Shown here piece after piece: positions 36,241-46,818 of a stretch of 64,000 nucleotides of DNA. The stretch covers positions 1 to 64,000 of the forward strand of contig NZ_JAKVTW010000009.1 of assembly GCF_022489065.1 (NCBI RefSeq), read 5' to 3'. The stretch is from Vreelandella neptunia. GTDB taxonomy: Bacteria > Pseudomonadota > Gammaproteobacteria > Pseudomonadales > Halomonadaceae. Both the position numbers and the translations under genes were made by a program. The notes beneath the pieces are model-generated. The model did no database searches. It was not told the origin of the DNA and saw only the letters and a program-made list of their open reading frames with translations. The stretch's first letter is position 1, and every line of letters begins with the position of its first letter.

Positions 36241-38412
36241 ATGCGTAATAACCAGCCAGTCTCTCAGCGTGAAATTGAGCTCAAAGAGGATGATTTCTTA
36301 GTCTCGCGTACCGATACCAAAGGCCGCATTACGTATGCGAACCCTGCCTTTATCGATATTAGTGGGTTTGAACACGCCGAGCTGATTGGCGCACCGCATA
36401 ACCTAATACGTCACCCCGATATGCCGCCCGCAGCCTTTGAAAACCTCTGGCAAACCGTGCAGACGGGTGAAACATGGCGCGGGCTGGTTAAAAATCGCTG
36501 CAAAAACGGTGACCACTACTGGGTGGATGCTAGCGTGACGCCGATTATCGAAGAGGAGCAAGTGCTGGGTTATACCTCGGTGCGCGTTCAAGCCTCGCGA
36601 GATGCCATTGAGCAGGCCGAGCGGGCGTACGCTGACCTACGAGAAGGCCGCAATAAGCGGCTCTACTTAGATAAAGGGCGCTTACGGCAGAAAGGCGTAT
36701 TTAATCGTTTAACTCGGGTTCGTCTCGATACCATTCGTGCAAAATTGGTCGGTATGATTGTGGTGGCGGGTGTACTGCTACTCATCAGTGGTGGCTTAGG
36801 GCTATATGGTCTAAACGCCTCGGGAGAGCGCCTCAGCCAGCTAAATAATGATGGTCTACGCGACGTTATTCGTTTACAGCAAATCGACCAAACTATCGCC
36901 CAAACGCGTCAGGCGATGATTGAACCTGAGCGTATGGAGCTGATCAATCAGCGCTTTGAAATGGGGGAGAGTATTGAGGAAAGCGCTGCCGAAATCTCTA
37001 CTGTGTGGCAGGAGTATTACGCTCGCGAGGTGAATACGGGAGAGCTTACCGACGAGTTTGATCAACAATTACAGGCATTTTTGCAAAATGGTATGGCTCA
37101 AGCAGCCAACGTTCTGCAGGCCGAAGAAACCTATCAAGCCTTTACAGGCTTGGATGCCGTGATCAGCGTAATGACCAACGATGGCCGCGCTCTATCGGAA
37201 ATGGTTAACCAACTGATTGCCCAGAAGCAGCAGGCGGCGGAAGCGATGGCCGTTGATGCTCAACAGGGGCAAACCGCTATGCTGGGCGCCCAAGCGGTGG
37301 TGCTTGGGGTGGGTTTGTTGCTGCTCATTTTGATCGGTGTGGTGACGCTGCGGGCGATTGTGCGCCCGTTAAAAAGTGCGGCACGTTTTACGTTACAAAT
37401 TGCGGGCGGCAACCTGGCGACTAAAGTGCCCCCGCGGCGGCGCGATGAAGTGGGCCAACTAATGGACTCGCTTAACACCATGCGCAAAAGCCTCAGCAGT
37501 ATCATCGCCGACGTAAAAGGTGGCATTGATGTCGTCACCCCGGCAGCCCGGGACATCGCCAGTGGTAACGAAGAGCTATCGTCGCGTACCGAGCAACAAG
37601 CGGCCTCATTGCAGCAGACCGCTTCCAGCATGGAAGAAATGACCTCAACCGTGCGCCAAAACAGCGAAAACGCTCAAGAAGCCCGCCGTTTAGCCGATAA
37701 CAATGCTATTCAGGTAACGAGTACAGGCGAGCTGATGGCGCAACTGGTCGACAGCATGCAACGGATTACCCAAAGCTCTCAGCAGATGGCCGATATTATC
37801 AACGTGATCGACTCAATAGCGTTTCAGACCAATATTCTGGCGCTGAATGCTTCGGTAGAAGCGGCACGGGCAGGCGAGCATGGACGTGGTTTCGCCGTGG
37901 TCGCGGAAGAAGTGCGTAATCTTGCCGGTCGCAGCGCGGGGGCTGCACAAGAAATCCGTGGCTTGATTGATGGCTCTAACCGTGAAGTAAGTGCGGGGGC
38001 AAGCTTGGTAGCCAAAGCCGAAGCTGCAATCAGCGAAGTAGCCGAAGCTGCGCGTAGCGTGACGCAAATCATGCATGAGATTTCGGCCGCCTCCGAAGAG
38101 CAAAGTAATGGGATTACCCAGGTCAACCAAGCAGTAGCCGAAATGGACCAAGCTACCCAGCGTAATGCATTACGTGTCCAAGAGACTGCTCGTGCGGCGG
38201 TCTCTTTAGAGAAACAGGCGGTGTTATTAGCGCTATCGGTAGAAGCATTTCGCTTAAACAGCAGCGGCGCTTTACGCCCGCCTGCAGCAACGCTTTCCAA
38301 AAGCGTTGCGCAGATGCCTGTGACGCAAACTGTTCAACCGCGTAGTGCAACGTCGCTTAATTCGCCCGTTAAACGGCAAACAGCCTCAGTAGAGGAGTGG
38401 GAAGCGTTTTGA
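36241..38412 (+). CDS. PAS-containing methyl-accepting chemotaxis protein (Aer-like)
   Basis: Chemoreceptor of 723 residues. The N-terminal PAS domain (about 20-115) is Aer-like: [14 protein letters not shown], then [10 protein letters not shown] and [19 protein letters not shown]. This suggests redox or energy sensing through FAD. Two hydrophobic segments at about 170-192 and 348-372 bracket a helical region, then HAMP and the signalling hairpin with [20 protein letters not shown]. The C-terminus EEWEAF resembles the CheR-tethering pentapeptide. Its stop overlaps a TTG start of cheR. Confidence 0.9.
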   Translation: MRNNQPVSQREIELKEDDFLVSRTDTKGRITYANPAFIDISGFEHAELIGAPHNLIRHPDMPPAAFENLWQTVQTGETWRGLVKNRCKNGDHYWVDASVTPIIEEEQVLGYTSVRVQASRDAIEQAERAYADLREGRNKRLYLDKGRLRQKGVFNRLTRVRLDTIRAKLVGMIVVAGVLLLISGGLGLYGLNASGERLSQLNNDGLRDVIRLQQIDQTIAQTRQAMIEPERMELINQRFEMGESIEESAAEISTVWQEYYAREVNTGELTDEFDQQLQAFLQNGMAQAANVLQAEETYQAFTGLDAVISVMTNDGRALSEMVNQLIAQKQQAAEAMAVDAQQGQTAMLGAQAVVLGVGLLLLILIGVVTLRAIVRPLKSAARFTLQIAGGNLATKVPPRRRDEVGQLMDSLNTMRKSLSSIIADVKGGIDVVTPAARDIASGNEELSSRTEQQAASLQQTASSMEEMTSTVRQNSENAQEARRLADNNAIQVTSTGELMAQLVDSMQRITQSSQQMADIINVIDSIAFQTNILALNASVEAARAGEHGRGFAVVAEEVRNLAGRSAGAAQEIRGLIDGSNREVSAGASLVAKAEAAISEVAEAARSVTQIMHEISAASEEQSNGITQVNQAVAEMDQATQRNALRVQETARAAVSLEKQAVLLALSVEAFRLNSSGALRPPAATLSKSVAQMPVTQTVQPRSATSLNSPVKRQTASVEEWEAF

Positions 38413-39281
38413 CCGAACAACGAGAACGGGTGGCAGATACTGGCCAGTGGGCCTCCAGTAATCAGATCGAACGTGATCTGATACTCACTGATGCCGATTT
38501 TACGCGTATCCGCGAACTGATTTATCAGCGCGCCGGGATTGTGCTGGCGGAACATAAGCGCGAAATGGTCTACAGCCGCCTTGCGAAGCGGCTGCGTCAC
38601 CATGGCATGACGCGCTTTACCGATTATCTGGTGCGCTTGGAGCGCCAGCCCGAGGCCAAAGAGTGGGAGGCGTTCACCAATGCGCTCACCACCAATCTGA
38701 CGGCTTTTTTTCGTGAAGCGCACCATTTTCCGCTGCTGGCTGACCACATAAAGAACAAGCAAGAGCCGGTGACGATCTGGTGTTCGGCGGCTTCCACTGG
38801 GGAAGAGCCTTACTCACTGGCCATGACGCTATTGGAAACGTTAGGCGCGAAAGCATCGCAAGCCAAGGTGATTGCCACCGATATTGATACCGATGCCTTA
38901 GCCCGGGCCCGCGCGGGGGTATACCCCCTTGAGCAGGTGCGCAAACTTGATGAGGCACGAGTAAAACGGTTTTTTCAGAAAGGTACCGGTAATCATGCGG
39001 GATTTGCACGAGTGCGGCCCGAAGTATCGGCCCTCGTCGAATTTCTGCCGCTTAACCTGCTGGCGCCGCAATGGCCAATTAAGGGCGCTTTTGATGCGGT
39101 ATTTTGCCGGAATATCATGATTTATTTTGATAAAGATACTCAGTCGAAAATTCTTAAGCGATTTGCGCCATTGATGAAGCCGGATGGACTGCTGTTTGCC
39201 GGCCATTCAGAAAACTTCTCGTACATCAGTGATGCTTTCAAACTACGTGGCCAGACCGTCTATACCCTGGCAAAGAAATGA
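38409..39281 (+). CDS. cheR: chemotaxis methyltransferase CheR
   Basis: Methylates receptor glutamates with S-adenosylmethionine. About 290 residues. Catalytic-domain motifs [30 protein letters not shown] and [10 protein letters not shown] are present, as is the N-terminal CheR helix bundle. The start is uncertain: the TTG at 38409 overlaps the receptor stop as TTGA and follows GGAA/AGGAG; a GTG at 38397 in the same frame is another choice. Its own stop overlaps a tiny ORF (ATGA). Confidence 0.95.
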   Translation: MTEQRERVADTGQWASSNQIERDLILTDADFTRIRELIYQRAGIVLAEHKREMVYSRLAKRLRHHGMTRFTDYLVRLERQPEAKEWEAFTNALTTNLTAFFREAHHFPLLADHIKNKQEPVTIWCSAASTGEEPYSLAMTLLETLGAKASQAKVIATDIDTDALARARAGVYPLEQVRKLDEARVKRFFQKGTGNHAGFARVRPEVSALVEFLPLNLLAPQWPIKGAFDAVFCRNIMIYFDKDTQSKILKRFAPLMKPDGLLFAGHSENFSYISDAFKLRGQTVYTLAKK

Positions 39282-39376
39282 ACAATTGTCGTGTCTTTAT
39301 GATCGCTTTAGGCGCTGTGGCTCCAGCGGTTGCAATCACACATCAGGCGTCTACAGCAATAGGAGGCGTGCTTTGA
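39278..39376 (+). CDS. candidate 32-residue peptide linking cheR and cheB
   Basis: A 33-codon ORF fills the whole gap between cheR and cheB. Its ATG overlaps the cheR stop (ATGA, 39278-39281), and its TGA overlaps the cheB TTG start (TTGA, 39373-39376). The peptide begins [20 protein letters not shown] and is mildly hydrophobic. There is no good ribosome site of its own, so it would depend on re-initiation after cheR. The cheB ribosome site AGGAGG lies within its last codons. It may be a translational coupler rather than a functional peptide. I recognise no family. Confidence 0.4.
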   Translation: MNNCRVFMIALGAVAPAVAITHQASTAIGGVL

Positions 39377-40434
39377 GCGCAGCCAAGATCAAAGTACTGT
39401 GTGTCGATGATTCGGCGCTAATTCGCGATTTGTTAACGGAAATTATTAACTCCCAGCCTGATATGGAAGTCGTTGCCGTCGCGCCTGACCCCATCGCCGC
39501 CAGGGATTTGATCAAGCAGCACAATCCAGATGTGTTGACCCTTGATGTCGAAATGCCACGCATGGACGGCCTGGATTTTCTCGAACGCTTAATGCGCTTG
39601 CGTCCCATGCCAGTGTTGATGGTGTCATCGCTGACCCAAAGCGGTTCGGAAATTACCCTGCGTGCGCTTGAGCTTGGCGCACTGGATTTTGTCGCCAAGC
39701 CGAGCCTCGGCATTCGTAATGGCATGATGGAGTATGCCGACGAGATTGCCGAAAAATTACGCGCCGCAGCACGCTCACGGCCGCGACAGGCGCGGAATAA
39801 AAATACCCCGCCGCCGGCAGCTTTGAAAGCACCGCTCGTTTCGAGTGAGAAGCTGATTATTATTGGTGCGTCCACTGGTGGTACCGAAGCGATTCGGGCA
39901 GTGCTTGAGCCCTTGCCGGCTAACGCCCCGGCGATTTTGATTACCCAGCATATGCCCGGTGGTTTTACGCGTTCGTTTGCCGAGCGGTTAGATCGGCTGT
40001 GCCGGATTACCGTGAAAGAGGCGACCGATGGAGAGCGGATTCTGCCCGGACACGCTTACATTGCCCCCGGTGATCAGCACCTAAAATTAGCGCGCAGTGG
40101 TGCTAACTATGTGGCACGACTAGACAGCGGCCCACCGGTCAATCGCCACCGACCCTCGGTAGACGTGCTGTTTCACTCGGCGGCTCAGCACGCAGGCAAA
40201 AATTCCATTGGCGTGATACTGACAGGTATGGGCAAGGACGGTGCGGCGGGGCTGCTTGAGATGCGCCAGGCGGGCGCCCCCACGATTGCGCAGAATGAAC
40301 AAACGTGTGTGGTTTTCGGTATGCCCCGTGAAGCTATTGCGGTAGGTGGTGCGGTGGAAGTGGTCGCGTTAGATGACATTCCCTCGCGCATGATGGCGCT
40401 GATCGCAGCCTCCGGCCGCGCGCAGCGTGTATAG
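39373..40434 (+). CDS. cheB: chemotaxis methylesterase/glutamine deamidase CheB
   Basis: Response-regulator esterase that removes receptor methyl groups, 353 residues. The receiver domain begins [19 protein letters not shown], with the phospho-Asp in [12 protein letters not shown]. The esterase domain has the catalytic Ser in [11 protein letters not shown], His in TQHMPGGFT and Asp in GMGKDGAAG. The TTG start at 39373 is well supported by AGGAGG six bases upstream; the long reading back to 39184 overlaps cheR. Confidence 0.95.
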   Translation: MSAAKIKVLCVDDSALIRDLLTEIINSQPDMEVVAVAPDPIAARDLIKQHNPDVLTLDVEMPRMDGLDFLERLMRLRPMPVLMVSSLTQSGSEITLRALELGALDFVAKPSLGIRNGMMEYADEIAEKLRAAARSRPRQARNKNTPPPAALKAPLVSSEKLIIIGASTGGTEAIRAVLEPLPANAPAILITQHMPGGFTRSFAERLDRLCRITVKEATDGERILPGHAYIAPGDQHLKLARSGANYVARLDSGPPVNRHRPSVDVLFHSAAQHAGKNSIGVILTGMGKDGAAGLLEMRQAGAPTIAQNEQTCVVFGMPREAIAVGGAVEVVALDDIPSRMMALIAASGRAQRV

Positions 40435-40515
40435 CGCAATTCATCAGAACTTAGCTTAAACACTAGTGCAAAGCGCTAGGAATAAAAAACTTAATAAGCT
40501 TACAAGGGAACTCCA

Positions 40516-42207
40516 ATGAATCGTTTACTGCGCAATATGAGTATTCAAGCTGCTGTGGTGGCGGCGCTTGCCTGTTTTGTCGCCCTGATTTTAGTGATTG
40601 CGGGGTTGAGTGTTGTCGCTGATCGCAATGCGCAAAATAACTTGGCAACGCTAAGCGGTATTAGTGATTCGCAGTTAAATGAGATTAACCGCGCAGATTC
40701 ACTGTTAAACCAGGCCATGCTGGCGATGGAGACTGCTTCAAACTACCTGATGGTCGGCCAGACTCAGCAGTCCAACGCCCAGGTCGATGTCGCCGCTGAC
40801 CGTATTGAGCGTGCCGAGCAACGCTTTGAACGTTATGTCGAGACTCCACGTACACCTGCAGGAGAAGCGCTAGGAAACGCCCTCATTGAAGACTTCCGAA
40901 CCGTGCTGGGGCTGGTTAAACAGCAGCATGAAACCTTTGAATATATGGATCTCACCCGCTACAACAACCTACGTGATGAGTTGGTTGAGCCCTTGGGTAG
41001 TTTGGCTACCAGCATGACCGCGTTCGTGACCTACGGTTTCCAACGAGTAGATACCATTCGCACGGATGCAGCGGCTCAGGGCAACCTGTTCACGATGATC
41101 AATGCGGGGGTCGTGATTTTTGCCCTGCTGGTGACATTGGTGATTTACGTGGGCCTGCGCCGCACGGTGATTACGCCGCTAAGAGGCGCTATCCAGCGGC
41201 TGGATGCCATTGCAGAGGCTGATCTAACGAACCCACTGCCGGAGGCGGGTAAAAACGAAATTGGCCGTCTGTTTGGTGCCATGGGCACTATGCAGCAGAA
41301 CCTAACTAATATCGTGAGCCGGGTGCGTGAAGGCAGTAACGAGATTCACCACGGTACCCGTGAGATTGCCAGTGGCAACGCCGATTTATCATCGCGCACC
41401 GAACAGCAGGCTGCGTCGATTCAAGAAACCGCCGCCAGCATGGAAGAGATGACCGCGACGGTAAAACAGAATGCTGATAACGCTCGCCAAGCCAGTACCC
41501 TAGCAGCCGACGCCTCCACCACTGCTGAGCGTGGCGGCCAAGTGGTTGCACAGGTGGTTCAGACCATGCACGGTATTTCGACGAGCTCGAAAAAAGTTGC
41601 CGACATTACCAGCGTTATCGATTCGATTGCCTTTCAAACCAATATTTTGGCCCTCAATGCCTCGGTAGAAGCGGCGCGTGCTGGCGAGCAAGGCCGTGGC
41701 TTTGCGGTCGTGGCAGGAGAAGTGCGTAATCTCGCCAGCCGCAGTGCCGATGCTGCCAAAGAGATTAAAACCCTGATTGATGCCTCGGTAACCCAGATTC
41801 AACAAGGCTCCACTCTGGTTGAGCAGGCGGGCACTACGATGTCAGATGTGGTCACCGCGGTGCGCCGTGTCACCGATATCATGGATGAAATTTCTGCGGC
41901 CTCACAGGAGCAGAGCGACGGCATTGAACAGGTTAGCCAAGCCGTTGGCCAAATGGATCAAGTCACCCAACAAAACGCCGCACTGGTGCAAGAAGCGTCG
42001 GCCGCTGCGTCCTCGTTGGAAGAACAAGCCAATCGCTTGGAGCAGGCGGTCGCCGTCTTCAAGCTGTTGGGTGTGCAGGCAGCGTCCCATCAGGCGCTAC
42101 CGTCTGCGTCTTCGACCTCTCACGTAATGCCTGCCCCCAGGGCCGACCAGCAAGCTCGTCGACCCGCTGCGCAGCGTAGCGACCATGAAGAGTGGGAAGA
42201 GTTTTAA
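40516..42207 (+). CDS. methyl-accepting chemotaxis protein
   Basis: Receptor of 563 residues with Tar/Tsr-like layout: transmembrane helix at about 11-34, periplasmic four-helix sensor domain, second transmembrane helix at about 195-217, HAMP, then the cytoplasmic hairpin with the tip sequence [20 protein letters not shown]. Methylation helices contain [20 protein letters not shown]. The C-terminal EEWEEF resembles the CheR/CheB-tethering pentapeptide. AAGGGAA precedes the ATG. Ligand unknown. Confidence 0.94.
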   Translation: MNRLLRNMSIQAAVVAALACFVALILVIAGLSVVADRNAQNNLATLSGISDSQLNEINRADSLLNQAMLAMETASNYLMVGQTQQSNAQVDVAADRIERAEQRFERYVETPRTPAGEALGNALIEDFRTVLGLVKQQHETFEYMDLTRYNNLRDELVEPLGSLATSMTAFVTYGFQRVDTIRTDAAAQGNLFTMINAGVVIFALLVTLVIYVGLRRTVITPLRGAIQRLDAIAEADLTNPLPEAGKNEIGRLFGAMGTMQQNLTNIVSRVREGSNEIHHGTREIASGNADLSSRTEQQAASIQETAASMEEMTATVKQNADNARQASTLAADASTTAERGGQVVAQVVQTMHGISTSSKKVADITSVIDSIAFQTNILALNASVEAARAGEQGRGFAVVAGEVRNLASRSADAAKEIKTLIDASVTQIQQGSTLVEQAGTTMSDVVTAVRRVTDIMDEISAASQEQSDGIEQVSQAVGQMDQVTQQNAALVQEASAAASSLEEQANRLEQAVAVFKLLGVQAASHQALPSASSTSHVMPAPRADQQARRPAAQRSDHEEWEEF

Positions 42208-42276
42208 GGCAGCATTTTAACCCCTGACTGTACTTTCCAGTCACCCCTGTGCCATGTACTGACGAGAGGATGACCG

Positions 42277-42666
42277 ATGGCAGATAAGAATATGAGTTTC
42301 CTGGTTGTAGATGACTTTCCCACTATGCGTCGGATCGTGCGTAGTCTGCTTAAGGAGCTGGGCTTCACCAATGTAGATGAAGCAGAAGATGGGCAAGACG
42401 CGCTCAACAAGCTGCGGGCTGGCAATTTCGAGTTTGTGGTATCCGATTGGAATATGCCGAACCTGGATGGCCTGGAGATGCTCAAGGAGATCCGTCAGGA
42501 TGAGGCCTTAAAAGGCCTTCCTGTGCTGATGGTGACCGCCGAAGCAAAAAAAGAAAATATCATTGCGGCCGCTCAAGCGGGCGCTAACGGCTATGTCGTC
42601 AAGCCGTTCACTGCCGCTACCCTGGAAGAGAAGCTCAATAAGATCTTCGATAAAATGGGTAAATAA
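42277..42666 (+). CDS. cheY: chemotaxis response regulator CheY
   Basis: Phosphorylated by CheA; binds FliM to change rotation. It has 129 residues. Asp12, Asp13, phospho-acceptor Asp57, Thr87 and Lys109 all sit at the same numbers as in E. coli CheY. GAGAGGA lies upstream. cheZ follows after 42 bases. Confidence 0.97.
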   Translation: MADKNMSFLVVDDFPTMRRIVRSLLKELGFTNVDEAEDGQDALNKLRAGNFEFVVSDWNMPNLDGLEMLKEIRQDEALKGLPVLMVTAEAKKENIIAAAQAGANGYVVKPFTAATLEEKLNKIFDKMGK

Positions 42667-42708
42667 AGCGGCTAGGCCTGTGTGCCTGGTTAACGAGGAG
42701 ACAACATA

Positions 42709-43404
42709 ATGAGTCAGAATGAGCAGTCCGGTTCTGCCCAGCTGTCTGAAGAAGCCGCTGAAGACCTTATTCATCGTATCGGTAAGTTAACGCGCATGCT
42801 GCGTGAGAACATGCGTGAGCTGGGGCTGGACAAAGAGATTGAAAAAGCGGCAGAAGCCATTCCTGATGCTCGCGACCGCTTGCACTATGTCGCGACCATG
42901 ACGGAACAGGCGGCAGACCGAGCGCTTAATGCGATTGATCGTGCCCAGCCGCTTCAGGATCAGTTGGCAGATCGTGCCAGCGCTTTGGACAAACGCTGGG
43001 CCGAATGGTTTGAAGCCCCCAAAGAGCTGGATGAAGCCAAGGCGCTGGTCGTCGAGACACGAAGCTATCTCAGCGACGTGCCCGATATGACCTCAGCGAC
43101 CAACAAAGAGCTGATGGAAATCATGATGGCCCAGGACTTCCAAGACCTGACAGGCCAAGTGATTAAGAAGATGATGGACGTGATCCAAGAGATCGAACAT
43201 CAGTTGGTGCAGGTGCTTATTGAAAATGCTCCGGGTGCCCATGCACGAGAAACGATGCAGCGCAAGGCCGAGGATCAGTGGAAAAGCGACAATGCACGGC
43301 GCAACGAAGAGCTTTTGAATGGGCCACAAGTAAGGGACAATGCGCCTGATATCGTCACTGGGCAGGATCAGGTTGACGATTTATTGGACGAATTAGGCTT
43401 TTAA
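42709..43404 (+). CDS. cheZ: CheY phosphatase CheZ
   Basis: Dephosphorylates CheY-P. It has 231 residues, mostly long helices. The catalytic region [20 protein letters not shown] contains the conserved Gln of DLTGQ. The C-terminal CheY-binding helix [10 protein letters not shown] is intact. GAGGAG is upstream. The presence of CheZ, and no CheC, CheD or CheV here, fits an enteric-type pathway. Confidence 0.97.
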   Translation: MSQNEQSGSAQLSEEAAEDLIHRIGKLTRMLRENMRELGLDKEIEKAAEAIPDARDRLHYVATMTEQAADRALNAIDRAQPLQDQLADRASALDKRWAEWFEAPKELDEAKALVVETRSYLSDVPDMTSATNKELMEIMMAQDFQDLTGQVIKKMMDVIQEIEHQLVQVLIENAPGAHARETMQRKAEDQWKSDNARRNEELLNGPQVRDNAPDIVTGQDQVDDLLDELGF

Positions 43405-43443
43405 AGTGTGTAGTTAAACGCCCTACGGGCATGCGAACACGCC

Positions 43444-43471
43444 ATTCAGCCGTCCCTTTGGACGGCTGAAT
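43444..43471. terminator. stem-loop after cheZ (possible terminator)
   Basis: A perfect 12-bp inverted repeat (43444-43455 with 43460-43471) with a four-base loop lies between cheZ and flhB. No T tract follows on either strand, so it may slow or partly end transcription or protect the cheYZ mRNA end rather than act as a classical terminator. Confidence 0.5.
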
Positions 43472-43508
43472 ACGTGATAAGCTCCGCTTCACCTGGCCGG
43501 ATAACCGT

Positions 43509-44675
43509 ATGGCAGATAACGATAGCGACCAGGAAAAGACCGAAGAGGCCACCCCCAAGCGGCTAAGCAAAGCCCGTGAAGAGGGGCAGGTGCCTCGTTC
43601 CCGCGAGTTAAATACGTTTTTATTACTGTTAGGTGGCGTGATTGGTTTGTGGAGCATGGGTAAAATGCTTTATGACCAATTGGGCACGGTGATGGAGCAG
43701 GCCTTCCTCTTTGAGCGTCGCCAGGCATTCGAAAGCACACCCATGCTGGTCAACGCGCTGGATCTTGGCCAGCGTACGCTTTTCGCTATGACGCCGCTTT
43801 TTTTACTGTTAGCCGTTATCGCATTAGTGGCGCCGGGACTGCTGGGAGGGTGGCTGATATCAGGTAAATCGATGCAGCCCAAGTTTTCCAAGCTGAACCC
43901 CATAAAAGGCGTCAAGCGTATTTTCTCCACTCAGGCATTGGTGGAGTTAGCAAAAGCGATTGCCAAGTCGGTACTGGTTGGGGGCGTGGCTGCTCTATTT
44001 TTGTATTACAACATTGGCAAATTTATGGCGCTGATGGATCAGCCTATCCAGCAAGCGCTGTCAAATGCGTTGCGTATGGCGGCTCAGGCGGCGGGGCTGA
44101 TGGTGTTGGTTTTAATCGTGGTCATTTTGATCGATGTTCCTTTCCAGCTTTGGGACAATGCCAAGAAGCTGCGCATGAGCCAGGAAGAGGTCAAGCGCGA
44201 GCACAAAGAGACGGAAGGCGACCCGCATGTGAAAGCGCGCATCCGCCAGCAACAGCAGGCTATGGCGCGTGGCAGGATGATGAGTAAAGTGCCCCAGGCG
44301 GACGTGATCATAACCAACCCGACCCACTACGCCATCGCTTTGGTTTACCAGGAGGGCAGCATGGGTGCCCCACGGTTAGTGGCAAAAGGCGCTGATGCGG
44401 TGGCCGCACGTATTCGGGAGGTTGGCGAAGAGGCCGGCGTTCCGCGATTGCAGGCAGCGCCATTGGCGCGTGCGCTGTATCATCACGTGGATCTAGACGC
44501 AGAGGTGCCCGCCGAACTGTATACCGCAGTGGCGGAAGTCATGGCCTGGGCCTACCGTCTCAAGCAAGTAGCACAACAAGGAGGCGAGGTGCCGCCAACC
44601 CCTGATAACCTGCCGGTTCCCCCGGAAATGGAAAGCCCCGAGCCAAGCGCCGGTGGTAATGAGGCGCAACCATGA
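43509..44675 (+). CDS. flhB: flagellar export switch protein FlhB
   Basis: Export gate protein controlling the switch from hook to filament substrates. It has 388 residues. The N-terminus (EKTEEATPKRLSKAREEGQV) is diagnostic, with four transmembrane helices at about 30-210. The autocleavage motif NPTH stands in DVIITNPTHYAIAL. A Pro/Glu-rich C-terminal tail follows. The flhA ATG overlaps its stop by four bases. Confidence 0.97.
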   Translation: MADNDSDQEKTEEATPKRLSKAREEGQVPRSRELNTFLLLLGGVIGLWSMGKMLYDQLGTVMEQAFLFERRQAFESTPMLVNALDLGQRTLFAMTPLFLLLAVIALVAPGLLGGWLISGKSMQPKFSKLNPIKGVKRIFSTQALVELAKAIAKSVLVGGVAALFLYYNIGKFMALMDQPIQQALSNALRMAAQAAGLMVLVLIVVILIDVPFQLWDNAKKLRMSQEEVKREHKETEGDPHVKARIRQQQQAMARGRMMSKVPQADVIITNPTHYAIALVYQEGSMGAPRLVAKGADAVAARIREVGEEAGVPRLQAAPLARALYHHVDLDAEVPAELYTAVAEVMAWAYRLKQVAQQGGEVPPTPDNLPVPPEMESPEPSAGGNEAQP

Positions 44676-46759
44676 AAGGCTTAAGCCAAATGATCGGTAA
44701 GCGCGACTGGATGGGCGATGTGCGCATGAAGCTGCTGGTCGGGCCTCTGCTCATCCTGATGATTTTGGGCATGATGATTGTGCCCTTGCCGCCTTTTGCG
44801 CTCGATCTGCTGTTCACCTTCAATATCGCGCTGGCCATCATGGTGCTAATGGTCAGCATGTTTACTCGTAAGCCGCTGGATTTTGCAGCGTTTCCAGCCG
44901 TATTGCTATTCACCACACTGCTGCGCCTCTCGCTCAATGTTGCTTCCACTCGCGTGGTGTTAATGGAGGGCCACCAAGGCGGTGCATCTGCGGGTAAGGT
45001 CATTGAAGCGTTTGGGGCGTTCCTGGTCGGCGGTAATTTCGCTGTGGGCCTAGTGGTTTTCCTTATTCTCGTCATCATCAATTTTATGGTGATTACCAAA
45101 GGTGCCGGGCGTATTGCCGAGGTCGGCGCGCGCTTCACGCTGGATGCGATGCCCGGTAAGCAAATGGCCATTGATGCCGACCTTAACGCCGGTTTGATCG
45201 GCGAAGAGGATGCCAAAAAGCGTCGCGCTGAAGTCGCTCAAGAAGCGGATTTTTTCGGCTCGATGGACGGCGCGAGCAAGTTCGTCCGTGGTGATGCCAT
45301 TGCCGGTTTGGTCATTATGGTGGTCAATATCATCGGCGGGCTGATGATTGGTATGCTGCAGCACGATATGGGATTTGCCGCTGCGGGCAAGACCTATATG
45401 TTGCTAGCGATCGGTGACGGTCTGGTCGCGCAAATACCGGCCCTGGTGATTTCAACCGCGGCGGGTGTCACGGTATCTCGGGTAAGTACTGATACAGACG
45501 AGGATATTGGCCAGCAAATGCTCAGCCAGCTCTTCGTTAACCCTCAAGTACTGATTTTGGCTGCCGTGGTGATGGGCCTGCTGGGCATGGTGCCCGGTAT
45601 GCCCAATTTCGTATTTTTGCTATTCACCGCCCTGTTGGCCGGTTTGGCGTGGTTCCTTATGCGCCAAAAAGAGCAGGCCTTGGTTAAAGACGAAGTTGCC
45701 GCTGCCCCCGTACCCTTACAAGAGACCCCCGAAGCCAGTTGGGAAGATGTACAGCTGGTCGATACGCTTGGTCTGGAAGTGGGGCACCGCTTAATACCGC
45801 TGGTCGACTCGCGTCAAAAAGGAGAGCTGCTGGGGCGTATTAAGAGTGTGCGTAAAAAGTTTGCTCAAGAAGTGGGTTTCTTACCGCCGGTAGTGCACAT
45901 CCGCGATAACTTGGAACTCCCCCCCAACGCCTACGTCCTTTCCATGAAAGGGGCTGAAATTGGTCGTGCGGAGGCCCAACCGGGTAAGTGGCTGGCGATC
46001 AATCCAGGGCAGGTCTCAGGCGAATTGCAGGGCACCCATACCCAGGATCCCGCCTTTGGGTTGCCCGCTGTTTGGATTGACAGCAATCAGCGTGAACATG
46101 CTCAGGTCTACGGCTACACCGTGGTGGATGCCAGCACGGTTATTGCCACCCATTTGAATCATCTACTGCACCGACATTCGCCTGAAATGCTGGGGCGTCA
46201 GGAAGTGCAGAAGTTGCTAGATAAAATGGGCGATGACCAAAAAGCCCTGGTGGAAGAAGTGATTCCCAAGGCGATTTCACTGACGGTATTGCAGCGTATA
46301 TTGCAAAACCTGCTTGACGAAGATGTCTCTATTCGGGATATGCGCACTATTCTGGACACCCTGGCGGAGTACGCCACTCAGCAAAAAGATCCTAACGAGC
46401 TGACGGCGCTGGTGCGGGTCTCGCTTGGCCGTGCGATTGTCCAGCAGTGGTTTGCCGGGCAAGAGACCCTCAATGTGATGGGTCTGGATGCCCAGTTGGA
46501 ACAAGTGCTGGTGCAGGCAATGAATGGCAACGGTGCGATGGAGCCTGGGTTGGCAGAGACCCTGATGACCCAAGCGCAGCAGGCTTTAGAGCGACATGAG
46601 AGCTCCGGCGAGCCACCGGTGCTTGTCGTGCAGCACTCGTTGCGAGCAGTATTGTCGCGTTTCTTACGCCGTCGTTTACGCCATATGTCCGTGCTGTCCC
46701 AGGCAGAGATTCCCGATGACCGCACGCTAAAAGTGACCACCGTGGTCGGCGGACGTTGA
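44672..46759 (+). CDS. flhA: flagellar export gate protein FlhA
   Basis: Largest export gate protein, 695 residues. Eight transmembrane helices fill the first 330 residues; the signature GAGRIAEVGARFTLDAMPGK and the following DADLNAGLI are present. The cytoplasmic ring domain (about 350-690) docks substrates and chaperones. ATGA coupling with flhB. Confidence 0.97.
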   Translation: MKGLSQMIGKRDWMGDVRMKLLVGPLLILMILGMMIVPLPPFALDLLFTFNIALAIMVLMVSMFTRKPLDFAAFPAVLLFTTLLRLSLNVASTRVVLMEGHQGGASAGKVIEAFGAFLVGGNFAVGLVVFLILVIINFMVITKGAGRIAEVGARFTLDAMPGKQMAIDADLNAGLIGEEDAKKRRAEVAQEADFFGSMDGASKFVRGDAIAGLVIMVVNIIGGLMIGMLQHDMGFAAAGKTYMLLAIGDGLVAQIPALVISTAAGVTVSRVSTDTDEDIGQQMLSQLFVNPQVLILAAVVMGLLGMVPGMPNFVFLLFTALLAGLAWFLMRQKEQALVKDEVAAAPVPLQETPEASWEDVQLVDTLGLEVGHRLIPLVDSRQKGELLGRIKSVRKKFAQEVGFLPPVVHIRDNLELPPNAYVLSMKGAEIGRAEAQPGKWLAINPGQVSGELQGTHTQDPAFGLPAVWIDSNQREHAQVYGYTVVDASTVIATHLNHLLHRHSPEMLGRQEVQKLLDKMGDDQKALVEEVIPKAISLTVLQRILQNLLDEDVSIRDMRTILDTLAEYATQQKDPNELTALVRVSLGRAIVQQWFAGQETLNVMGLDAQLEQVLVQAMNGNGAMEPGLAETLMTQAQQALERHESSGEPPVLVVQHSLRAVLSRFLRRRLRHMSVLSQAEIPDDRTLKVTTVVGGR

Positions 46760-46818
46760 TACTCATATGCCGTGATAGGCTAGCGTCATCCATTTCCAGC
46801 ATAGGCAAAGGGTAAGTC

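Noticed and set aside
37693..37700. GCCGATAA inside the PAS-containing receptor gene, like a sigma-28 -10 box
   Set aside because: The sequence 11 bases upstream is TCAAGAAG, a poor -35 box, and the site is inside coding sequence with no gene start downstream.
43480..43508. Possible sigma-28 promoter before flhB (TAAGCTCC ... GCCGGATAA)
   Set aside because: The -10 box needs an extra G and the spacing is off; flhBA is a class II operon in known systems.
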